From an uncultured bacterium (GTDB taxonomy: Bacteria; Verrucomicrobiota; Kiritimatiellia; CAIKKV01; CAIJXV01), in NCBI GenBank assembly GCA_903824675.1, contig CAIJXV010000052.1:1-53491 (forward strand): DNA of 53,491 nt, written 5' to 3'. Below the pieces are notes generated by a model. It saw only the letters and a list, made by a program, of their open reading frames with translations, had not been told where the DNA came from and ran no database searches. Shown here in pieces: positions 18,824-26,595 of the stretch (positions are counted from its first letter, which is position 1; each line of letters opens with the position of its first letter). Position numbers and translations under genes: made by a program.

Positions 18824-20029
18824 TTAGCCGGCCGTTTGTACCCGTTGATGCCTCGGCAGTTTCGAAGCGACCAGCAGGCCGACGGCGGCAATGGCGGATC
18901 CGGCGAGAAAGGCTGCGCGGAAGCCGACATATTTCCACAAGAACGCACCGGCCAGGGGCACCAGGACCGCCGCCACATGATTCATCGCCACCCCCATGCT
19001 CAGCGTCGGCGTATGCTCGGAGGGCGGCGCAATTTTATGGACATAGGTGGTCAAGGCCATGCCCAGCGAGAATAAGACATTATCGACGACGAACAGTCCC
19101 CACAAAACGGAACGGTTGGGGATGAACGCATAGCCGATAAAGAAAATAATCATGCAGCCCGAATAGAACATCAGCACCCAGCGTTCGCCAATCCGGTCGA
19201 TGAGCCGTCCGATCGGGGGGGATACCAGCCAACAGATCACCTGTACAGCGGCCATCAACAGGATCATATCCTTGAGCGGGGTATCATATTTTTTGACCAG
19301 GAGGAATCCGGCAAAAGCCAGGAAGATCTGCTTGCGCGAGCCTTCCAGAAAACAAAGCATGTAATACAGGCTGTATTTTCGATGAAAGACAAATCGGGGG
19401 CCGGGCGTCTTGATATCGCGGGGAATGGCCAGACAGGCGAAGGCGCCGACCAGGGCGACGAGGCCCGCCACGACATAAATGGGCCGCAACGGAACATGGA
19501 CCACGCACAGGATCCAGCACACCACGAGGGCCGCGCCACTGGCAATCGATCCGACCGCCTGTAATTGGCCCAAGCGGTACCCCGTCCGGCCGGGCTCGGC
19601 AAGGGAGAGCATCATCGAGTTGGGCAGAGGCATCCAGACATGGAGCCCTTGCGACCAGATCACACTCAGGATCACCACCCAAAAATAGTGATACACTCCG
19701 TAGTAGGCGCCCAATCCGACCGCGAACACGGCGATCGATAGAAACCCGATAATCCGCTCCGTCATTCCCGCCAGGACGGCCAGGATCACCAGGGCGGTGA
19801 TCCCGCAGGTCTCCCGAATCGCCTCCACCAATCCTTTTTGAAACCCATCAATTCCCAATCCTCCAAGCGAGGGCGGATTGGCCAGAAAGTTTTCATTGAG
19901 GCCCATCTGCACCATGATGGCGAAACTGACCGCCGCCACGGCGGCAGACACAAAGAAAATGCCCTGGCGGCGCTTGGCGGCCAGATGGGGAGAAGGGGAA
20001 TCAAAGGGTCGGTGTTCCTCTATATGCAT
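18824..20029 (-). CDS. MFS transporter
   Basis: 401-residue integral membrane protein with about 12 hydrophobic segments, from GIFFVSAAVAAVSFAIMVQMG near residue 23 to FLAGSAIAAVGLLVASKLP at the C-terminus. The MFS-type loop after TM8 is GRLIDRIGERWVLMFYSG. The family fits the major facilitator superfamily; the substrate is unknown. It sits just downstream of an oligogalacturonate-lyase-like gene on the same strand (111-nt gap holding a C10 tract), so uptake of an oligosaccharide or its product is a reasonable inference. Convergent with the beta-helix gene. Ribosome site weak. Confidence 0.85.
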   Translation of the reverse strand: MHIEEHRPFDSPSPHLAAKRRQGIFFVSAAVAAVSFAIMVQMGLNENFLANPPSLGGLGIDGFQKGLVEAIRETCGITALVILAVLAGMTERIIGFLSIAVFAVGLGAYYGVYHYFWVVILSVIWSQGLHVWMPLPNSMMLSLAEPGRTGYRLGQLQAVGSIASGAALVVCWILCVVHVPLRPIYVVAGLVALVGAFACLAIPRDIKTPGPRFVFHRKYSLYYMLCFLEGSRKQIFLAFAGFLLVKKYDTPLKDMILLMAAVQVICWLVSPPIGRLIDRIGERWVLMFYSGCMIIFFIGYAFIPNRSVLWGLFVVDNVLFSLGMALTTYVHKIAPPSEHTPTLSMGVAMNHVAAVLVPLAGAFLWKYVGFRAAFLAGSAIAAVGLLVASKLPRHQRVQTAG

Positions 20030-20109
20030 GACCCGATAGAATAGAGAAGGAGAACGGAATTAACAAGAGCGGAAGGAACCTGAAAGAGATGATCTGCTGG
20101 TCTAAAAAT

Positions 20110-20119
20110 CCCCCCCCCC
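20110..20119. repeat. C10 homopolymer between the MFS and propeller genes
   Basis: Ten C in a row in the 111-bp gap, 22 bp downstream of the propeller gene's stop and 80 bp upstream of the MFS start. One of three 9-10-nt G/C tracts in the window. Confidence 0.9.
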
Positions 20120-20140
20120 GGCCCCGTGAGCCATCGGTGC

Positions 20141-21424
20141 TTATACGAGACTGGCCAGGAATCCATCAGGCAGCCGCGCGGCGAAGACTTGCGGGACGCC
20201 GCCGGGATCGGCATTGTAAATTACGTACCGGTTGTCGGTCGTCAGGTAGGGATGCGTATGGGTGCACTGGTTCCCCCCTCCGGAAGCGCCGCTATCCTCA
20301 ACCAACACCCGGTACTTGCCGGTATCCAGATTGCCGATCACCAGGGAGGCACGCTGGATAGCCCCCTGCATGAACCCGCGTCCATTGGGAATCGAATCGG
20401 CCACAAAGTGTCTCCCATCCCGGGCCGCGCTGACATGGTTGAAGAGATGCTCGGGTGCGGGAAAACAGACCGGCTTCATATCGCCGGGCACGCCGGTAAA
20501 CAGGTTCCCCCGCGGATGACGGGCATGATGCCGCCAATCAGCAGGACTGCGCGCATCCCATCCCACCGAACACAAGATCCGTCCGGTATTCCCCGCGAAA
20601 CACTCATGGCCGGTCCCTCCGGCGGTCATCGGCGGACCGACGGGCACCGACCGCTGGTTCCGGCCATTTTGATCGATCACGAAGAGCTTGCAGTCGGGGG
20701 TCCGGCGACACTCCAGAGTGCCATCCCGACGCAACCGGAGGCCCTGGTTGTGCTGGACCAGGATGTGTTTCCCGGTTATGGGATTAAACTGCAAGTGCGG
20801 GTTGGAAATCTCCGGGTGTTCAAAAATCACTTCGCGAATTTTCTTTTTCAAGTCCAGCCGGACAATCTGAAACACCGGCGCACCGGGGCCTTTCAACCGG
20901 GGGACCATGCTGATGAGGTAGCGCTGATCCGGCGAAACCGAAGCGCTGGGCACCGGGGCATTGCCGAATCTCTGCAGGTAATCCACGGGGGTTTCGAGCG
21001 CCAGATCATCCCCCTCATCCTCGGCATAAACTTCTTTCTGTTCCAACGTCATCAGCGACAACTGCATCAGTTTCCGATCCGGAGTCCAAAAATAAACCAA
21101 CCCGCTCCAGGCGCTGTTGAAAATTCCCCGGGCCCGCTGGACGGTGCAAGGAATCCGGGTGATCCGCAGGGTATCCAGTTCGTGGACCAACAGCGACCCG
21201 GTCTCATCCCAGCAGAAGTCCTGACAGCGGGCGAGGACAATCCGCCGGCCGTCGGGTGAGCAGTAAGGTTGCTCCCCGTAAATATTATTGCTGATGGCAA
21301 CCGCACTGGTCAGCTGGATAATCCGTGCGCCACTGACCGGGTCATCCCGCAGATCGCAACTTTCCTGCGCCCATTGAAGGGACCCGACTGTTTTTTTCGA
21401 ATGACGCGGGCCCGGGCGGTTCAT
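20141..21424 (-). CDS. oligogalacturonate lyase-like beta-propeller protein (PL22-related)
   Basis: 427-residue propeller protein. Matching features are NNIYGEQPYCSPDGRRIVLAR, ISNPHLQFNPITGKHILVQHNQG, GGTGHECFAG (candidate metal/catalytic His), LFNHVSAARDGRHFVADS and CTHTHPYLTTDNRYVIYNAD, typical of the oligogalacturonide lyase/TolB-like family. The His-rich blade ends agree with the Mn-binding PL22 site. No signal peptide, consistent with cytoplasmic action on imported oligomers. ATG 21424 has GAGAG upstream; ATG 21442 is an alternative. Operon partner of the downstream MFS gene. Whether the substrate is galacturonate is an inference. Confidence 0.75.
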   Translation of the reverse strand: MNRPGPRHSKKTVGSLQWAQESCDLRDDPVSGARIIQLTSAVAISNNIYGEQPYCSPDGRRIVLARCQDFCWDETGSLLVHELDTLRITRIPCTVQRARGIFNSAWSGLVYFWTPDRKLMQLSLMTLEQKEVYAEDEGDDLALETPVDYLQRFGNAPVPSASVSPDQRYLISMVPRLKGPGAPVFQIVRLDLKKKIREVIFEHPEISNPHLQFNPITGKHILVQHNQGLRLRRDGTLECRRTPDCKLFVIDQNGRNQRSVPVGPPMTAGGTGHECFAGNTGRILCSVGWDARSPADWRHHARHPRGNLFTGVPGDMKPVCFPAPEHLFNHVSAARDGRHFVADSIPNGRGFMQGAIQRASLVIGNLDTGKYRVLVEDSGASGGGNQCTHTHPYLTTDNRYVIYNADPGGVPQVFAARLPDGFLASLV

Positions 21425-21512
21425 ATAAGGACTCTCTTTCATAAATAATAACGTTAACAGAACACGCGTCGGCTGTGCAATCTTCGAGTGGCCGCGCCGC
21501 AGGGGCGCATCT

Positions 21513-21730
21513 GCGATTTGGTGCACAGAAACCGCCTAATGGGCGTTTACCCCAACCGTTTTCAATCGATGTCGGCCCGCCCTTCTGTGGCGGGCGTCTG
21601 GAGAAGGCAGGGGCTGGATCCGCGGACGCCGGGCGCAGAGGCCCGGCCTACATCAACGGGGAATCGGGTTATGCGCGAAGCTCCACCTGGGCGGTTTATC
21701 AAGGAAATAGGCGAATTTGCACCGAATCAT
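21513..21730 (+). repeat. 218-bp MITE-like element, copy 1
   Basis: Imperfect terminal inverted repeats: CTGCGATTTGGTGC-like left end and GCACCGAATCATAG right end (11 of 14 match on inversion). The interior carries further small inverted repeats such as CCCGCC/GGCGGG. A similar element lies inverted at 44156-44372. Short open frames cross it but have no protein features. It fills most of the 393-bp gap 21425-21817, in which no other gene is seen. Confidence 0.75.
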
Positions 21731-21817
21731 AGATGGGCCCACCGTGGGATCTATATTTACTCTTGCGTCCCCTGCCATTTATCGTGACACTTAAACCACA
21801 CCATTGGAGATATTGTC

Positions 21818-23593
21818 ATGGACCCTCATCAACCCGTCCTTCGGCGCAATGTCAATTGGATCCGCGACCCGCGCAACCCCATTCTCCCTCCCGGCCCGGC
21901 CGGATCGTTCGATTCCATCCGCACGATGAATCCCTGGGTCATCCGCAGGGACGATGAATATCACCTCTATTATTCCGGCGGGGATGCCGATGGCCGCCAA
22001 CGGATCTGCCTGGCCACCGCCCCGGTGTCCGACCTCAGCCGTTGGCACCGCCAGGGAACCCTTTTCGATAACGGCCCCGCCGGCGCCTTCGATCATCGCT
22101 GGTGTGTCCTGCCCCACGTCGTGCAATTGGCCCCCGACCGCTGGCATCTTTATTACACCGGGAATTCCGGAGAGGGATCCGGCTTGAGCGCCTTCCCGGG
22201 GCTCGGCGTCGCCATTTCCCATGACGGCAAGCATTGGTCCAAATTCCAGGGCAACCCCATTCTGGCCCGGACCGGTCGGGAGGGTGACCCGGACGCCCAG
22301 GGCATCGCCGGCGGATCCGTCGTCTCCGTCCGGCTTCCGGAAGGGCACACCGAATGGCGCTTCTATTACACCGCGTGCCCGACTCTGGGAAATGACGTTT
22401 TTTTGAATCAGCAGAAAATCATCTGCCTGGCCACTTCGGCAGACGGCCTGCATTGGACCAAAAAAGGCGCCGTCCTCTGGCGTGATCCCGAGCGCGATTA
22501 CGCTAATGTCGCCGTCGCCACTCCCGTTGTTCACCAACTCCCTGATGGCTCTTTCCAAATGTGGTTCTCTCAAATCGGAACCCGCTGGGGTTTTTATTCC
22601 ATCGGATATGCCGAATCCAACGACGGCCTCACCTGGCGCCGGGGCAATCATTACGGCGATGAACTACAACTCGGCCCCGGCACCGGCTGGGATGCCCAGA
22701 TGGTCGAATATCCCTCGGTGGTCACCGAAAATAACCGACAGCGTCTCTTCTTCTGTGGCAACGGGTACGGGGGAAGTGGCATCGGCACCGCGCTTTCGAC
22801 CCCTCTCCGGGCCACTGCGGTCAAGGGCCCCTGCCTGGTCCACCTCACCTCGGATTGGCTCGACGCCCAATGGATCCTGCGCATCCCCGAAGGGCTTCTG
22901 TGCGACGAAGGGCTTTTTAAAATCCACAGTCATCCGGTGCTGGATTGGCATGGACCCGATGCGAACGGCATGATCTGGCATGAATGGGAAGCGCTCGAAG
23001 CCGACGTGGAAACCATGCGCACGGGACACCCGGCAGCGGTTCGGGAAAAAGTTCATGTCCTCGCCGGTATTCGCTATCGGGTCATCCTCAAGCCTGATTT
23101 GAACGGATTGAACCTGCGGTTGACGGTCATCAACCAAAGCCCAACCCCCTTCCATAACGTCACCGGGTTCCCCTGCCTGAGCGCCCAATCGGAATCTTTC
23201 CACGATCCCACCCTCTCCCGAACCTGGATCCAAACCGCCACCGGCTTGACTCCGTTGGATCGAACGGGACGGGGAACCATTGACCCCAACCGGACGCATT
23301 ACCAGATTAAAGGCGCTACGCCGATCAAGCATTATGGAGAATCCTTCTGGGGCCAACCCAGTTCGACCCTCGCCACCAGCGGGGTGATCCTTCGGTCCTC
23401 CCGGGACGGGCGATTTACCATCGGAATGAGTTGGGATTCCGTGTCCCAGATTTTCCAAAACGAAGATACCCATCACTGCCTGCATTCCCTGCCCGCCTTC
23501 GGCGATCTGCTTCCCGGTCAAACCCAAACCGTCTGCGGACGGATTGTGCTGGCCGAGGGCGGACCGGAAGAGGCGCTGGCTCTGTTGGGATAA
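21818..23593 (+). CDS. GH43/GH32-like five-bladed propeller glycosidase with C-terminal beta-domain
   Basis: 591-residue protein. Residues about 14-320 form a five-bladed propeller: RDPRNPILPPGPAGSFDS and MNPWVIRRDDEYHLYYSGGD near the start, GLGVAISHDGKHWSKFQGNPIL, ICLATSADGLHWTKKGAVL and the MVEYPSVVTENNRQRLFFCGNGYG blade. This is the layout of GH43/GH32/GH130-type families. Residues about 350-591 are an all-beta domain I cannot name. No signal peptide. ATG 21818 has GGAG 11 nt upstream. It is divergent from the PL22-like gene, with the MITE-like element between them, and likely belongs to the same carbohydrate locus. Confidence 0.75.
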   Translation: MDPHQPVLRRNVNWIRDPRNPILPPGPAGSFDSIRTMNPWVIRRDDEYHLYYSGGDADGRQRICLATAPVSDLSRWHRQGTLFDNGPAGAFDHRWCVLPHVVQLAPDRWHLYYTGNSGEGSGLSAFPGLGVAISHDGKHWSKFQGNPILARTGREGDPDAQGIAGGSVVSVRLPEGHTEWRFYYTACPTLGNDVFLNQQKIICLATSADGLHWTKKGAVLWRDPERDYANVAVATPVVHQLPDGSFQMWFSQIGTRWGFYSIGYAESNDGLTWRRGNHYGDELQLGPGTGWDAQMVEYPSVVTENNRQRLFFCGNGYGGSGIGTALSTPLRATAVKGPCLVHLTSDWLDAQWILRIPEGLLCDEGLFKIHSHPVLDWHGPDANGMIWHEWEALEADVETMRTGHPAAVREKVHVLAGIRYRVILKPDLNGLNLRLTVINQSPTPFHNVTGFPCLSAQSESFHDPTLSRTWIQTATGLTPLDRTGRGTIDPNRTHYQIKGATPIKHYGESFWGQPSSTLATSGVILRSSRDGRFTIGMSWDSVSQIFQNEDTHHCLHSLPAFGDLLPGQTQTVCGRIVLAEGGPEEALALLG

Positions 23594-23631
23594 AAATATT
23601 ACGTCTTCGTCGCCGCCTCACCCCGGGGGGG

Positions 23632-24805
23632 GGACCGAGTCGCGGCCGGGTGCGGAAATACCGCATCGTTCAAGGAGTGACCCCTCGCACCGGTAAAGAT
23701 CGATGAAAGACTTCAGGTAATTTACGACCACTTCGATCTATCGGATTTGGCTGACGAGCAGATCGCGCTGGGTTTGCGCGACCAAAAGCGTGGTGGACTT
23801 GCCGACCCTGAACTTCTCCCTTTCGGCATTCACGATCTCCTCCCGTTGCTTGACCAGCACGGCGATGGAGACGGATTCTTCACCCGCGCGCTTCATCTCA
23901 AGACAGGCCAACCGTACATCCATTTCTGCGAGTTGTTGCATATTGGCCAGAACCTCCGCGGCTTGATCGCAACTCAAAGTCGCCCGTTGGTACTGGGCAT
24001 GCGCGCTCTGGTTGCCCAGCGGATAGGCGAATGGGATGCCGGCCATCGCATCGTAGAAATCCCCGCTCACGCGACCCGCGGAACTGTGAAAGGAATCGGC
24101 ATATCCAGAACTGCCCAAGCGAGCGAAAAGGTCCAGCCGGGTCTCATTCAAGTCGGGTCGCATGCGCAGGGCCACGGACACATGGTTTGACACGTCATCC
24201 CAAATGACCTGCGGCATCATCAGTGGATCGCGCAAAGCAATTTCCTGTTGAAAGACATGGGCCCTATAGGGATTCAGCAGGTTCAAAAATAGAATCCGTG
24301 TCTTGTCGAGATCGCTCCGGGCATTGATAAGTCCTGTTTCCCGGGAGGACACTTCGGCCGCGGCGGCGAAAAGATCGAATTCGGCTGTCTTCCCGACGGC
24401 AATGCGATCCCGGGTTTCGGCCAATTGATCAGCGGCGAGTTTCAGGAAATCGGTGTAGATCTCGATTTGACGTTGAGCCAGCGCGTAATCCCAATAGGTG
24501 CTCTCGATTTTGGCGACCAAGTCCTCTGAGAATCCCCGCAAATGATATTCGGGCGAGCGCGTGTCGAGCTGGGCCTGATGCAGGCTGGCTAGATTGACGG
24601 CAAGGCCTCGGGCTTGCAATAACGCCTGGGTGATCAAGACGCCCCTCGCGTTGTAGAAAAGGGGTCGGAATCGGACGAGGTGTCCTCGTTCAGGGTCGTC
24701 CCATCCAGTGATATTTTTGTGCCGGTGGCAAAGGATTGGGCCAGGCTGGCGGAACCAGAGATCGTACTATCTTCAATATTGGTCAGCTCCGTTCCCCCGC
24801 TGACC
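23632..24805 (-). pseudogene. TolC-type outer-membrane efflux protein, truncated and broken
   Basis: Outer-membrane factor remnant. The N-terminal piece [20 protein letters not shown] is in one frame; about 24645 the frame shifts (a T4 run read as T5 would join SDSDPF to FYNARGVLITQALLQARG). The body LAVNLASLHQAQLDTRSPEY, STYWDYALAQRQIEIYTDFL and RIAVGKTAEFDLFAAAAEVSS then follows. A TAG at 23738-23740 interrupts it after RDLLVSQIR, yet the same frame continues with IEVVVNYLKSFIDLYRCEGS and LLERCGISAPGRDSV, the normal family C-terminus. No signal peptide remains. Two independent lesions plus a missing N-terminus make it non-functional. Confidence 0.85.
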
Positions 24806-25085
24806 GGTTGTTGGGCATGGCGGTGGCGGAGCCCTCCTTCTCCAGCACCGTCGCCACGGCCGACGCCATCGTTATCGGGCTGGCTCCGGGCAGATTGGCG
24901 CTTACGACGATGGTCGGGAAATCGACGCTGGTCAGGTCGCTCACCGGCAGCAGGCGACAACCGATGAACCCGCAGAGGAGGATGATGACCATCACCAGCA
25001 CGGTCACAATCGCACGGAGCGGCACCACCGTGGCGTTGCGCTGAACCGTCAACACTAGGTGAACGAGTACGTACCGCCCCGGCAA
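24783..25085 (-). pseudogene. N-terminal fragment of RND efflux pump inner-membrane subunit
   Basis: About 70 residues match the start of AcrB/MdtB-type pumps: [20 protein letters not shown], then [20 protein letters not shown] and [10 protein letters not shown]. The remaining roughly 950 residues are absent; within 30 bp the DNA becomes the TolC-like gene in another frame. A large internal deletion joining the two genes is the simplest reading. The segment upstream (25086-25141) has no recognisable gene. Confidence 0.85.
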
Positions 25086-25141
25086 AGGCGCTCATCCGGA
25101 TTTTGAAAAGTCGCACCGAATGTGAAGTGTGGTCATGTTTT

Positions 25142-25596
25142 TTATTTCTGAAATGCCCGGCGGCCATCGGTTGCCGATTCTGACGCAAACAAGCGAAACA
25201 AAATGCGCATCGCCGCCCCCACCGTCGCACATTGACGACCATTGAGTTGGGATAACTTGCGGGCGAGCGCGGCCTGGGTCAAATCGTGGGCCGTCTCCCA
25301 TAGCGCCTGGCCGCGAGGGACGATTTCCAGCGTGATCCGACGCCGGTCAACGGGATCTCCCTTCCGGACCACCAGCTTGCGGAGGACCAATCCATCAATC
25401 ATCCGCGACATGGCGGGCAAGGTCACCCCGACCTGTTCAGTCACCGCAAATGGCGACGGACGAACCCGAGCGCGCGGAATTGGGGCACCGAAAGACCCAG
25501 TGCGCGGTGGCTGCGCATCTCGGCGCGGATGGCCCGCATCACTTGGGGCAGCACGTCCAACAACACCCCGATCGTTTTTCGGGAGGACTCCGACAT
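25142..25596 (-). pseudogene. MarR-family transcriptional regulator, frameshifted
   Basis: ATG at 25596 gives MSESSRKTIGVLLDVLPQ, then SVPQFRALGFVRRHLR and a stop. The other frame carries the recognition helix and wing: VTEQVGVTLPAMSRMIDGLV and LRKLVVRKGDPVDRRRITLE. The join near 25447 lacks about three residues seen in MarR proteins, and the total length (455 nt) is not a multiple of three, so a small deletion is likely. Position just upstream of RND and OMF remnants is the usual layout of a MarR-controlled drug efflux operon. Confidence 0.85.
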
Positions 25597-25680
25597 ATTG
25601 ATTGCCAAGGAGAGGGGCGATCCAAAATTAATATTTTTTCGAGCCCCCGCTGCGCGCGATAAACGGATCAGGGGGATTTC

Positions 25681-26595
25681 TTAAAGGTTAGGCAGACGGA
25701 CAGGCACCCGGGAACCGGGCAACGAATCAGACGCGGGCAACGGAGCCGCCGAGGGCGGGGGAAGCGGGGTAATCCACGCCCCATCCGGGAGTCGGATCTC
25801 GTCCGCCGACCCCGCCGCATCAGGCGTCGCTTTTTCGCCGGAATCTCCTTCGCCCTGCAGATCCTTGATACTGCCCGTCAACAGGGCATTATCGATCTCC
25901 AGGGAGGTGATCATCTCTTTTAACCGCTGAATCTCCGCCTGCTGGTCGCCGATCGTTTCGGCCGTCTGACCGCGGATCTGGTCGTTCCGAATTTTTTCCG
26001 CTTCCACGATCTTTTGCAGATTGGTGGCCGCGACGGCGACGGACTGGACTCTTTGACGCTCGAGAATCATCCGCCGTTCCAAATTCGACGCCGTCATCGA
26101 AACCTTGCCGACCTGCTCCGCCTGTTCCGTGGCCAGTTGCGACGCCTTGACCTGGGTGACCTGCAAATCGCGGCGGGTCTGCCGGACGGACCGATCGATT
26201 CCCCAAGCCACAACTCCCATGATGCCCAAAACAATCAGTCCCCCGACCGTCATCAACCGGATCATGCGGCGACGGGTCCGGCGGCGTTCCTCCTCCAAAA
26301 ATTGGCGGAAAGCATCCAATACCGGAAGCGAGTCGGCACTCAGGGAGGGATCCGATGCCAGCACCGGCAACTGGCTTTCGTTGGCGGGCCCGGCCTTGAC
26401 GGGAATCGGCCAGGTTTGCACCGGCGGTTTCTCCGCACCGAAATTCCGGTCTCCACCCGAAGGCCCTCCCGGCGCGGAAGCCGTGCCGGAAATTTGTTGC
26501 GACAATCGGGACAACTCCTCAGCCTGTCGCTGAAGCAGTTGGGAAATATCCGTCATTCCACCCGCCGTTGAATCGGTTTTAGAATCTGTTTTCAT
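25681..26595 (-). CDS. membrane-anchored coiled-coil protein of unknown function
   Basis: 304 residues, family not recognised. The N-terminal ~105 residues are polar (QLLQRQAEELSRLSQQI). A basic stretch EEERRRTRRRMIRL precedes one transmembrane helix (MTVGGLIVLGIMGVVAWGI, about 115-133). A long coiled coil follows (VRQTRRDLQVTQVKASQLAT and EIQRLKEMITSLEIDNALLT) and a Pro-rich tail ending RVPVRLPNL. By the positive-inside rule the N-terminus is cytoplasmic. The ATG overlaps the stop of the GYF-domain gene (ATGA, 26592-26595), so the two proteins are probably made together and may interact through their coiled coils. Confidence 0.75.
   Translation of the reverse strand: MKTDSKTDSTAGGMTDISQLLQRQAEELSRLSQQISGTASAPGGPSGGDRNFGAEKPPVQTWPIPVKAGPANESQLPVLASDPSLSADSLPVLDAFRQFLEEERRRTRRRMIRLMTVGGLIVLGIMGVVAWGIDRSVRQTRRDLQVTQVKASQLATEQAEQVGKVSMTASNLERRMILERQRVQSVAVAATNLQKIVEAEKIRNDQIRGQTAETIGDQQAEIQRLKEMITSLEIDNALLTGSIKDLQGEGDSGEKATPDAAGSADEIRLPDGAWITPLPPPSAAPLPASDSLPGSRVPVRLPNL

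Noticed and set aside
21475-21787. Short proteins encoded in the MITE-like elements (also 43969-44400)
   Set aside because: Both copies give similar peptides only because the DNA is repeated; no ribosome site, no codon bias and frames differ in length.
975-23740. TAG recoded as an amino acid (two genes have in-frame TAG)
   Set aside because: purD ends with TAG exactly at its expected C-terminus, as do the distal epimerase half and the micro-lipoprotein, so TAG is a normal stop. The TolC copy has other lesions too.
24634-25242. 202-codon frame as a real protein
   Set aside because: It stitches together an out-of-frame RND segment and part of the TolC remnant; low-complexity in the first half, family similarity only in the last 50 codons.
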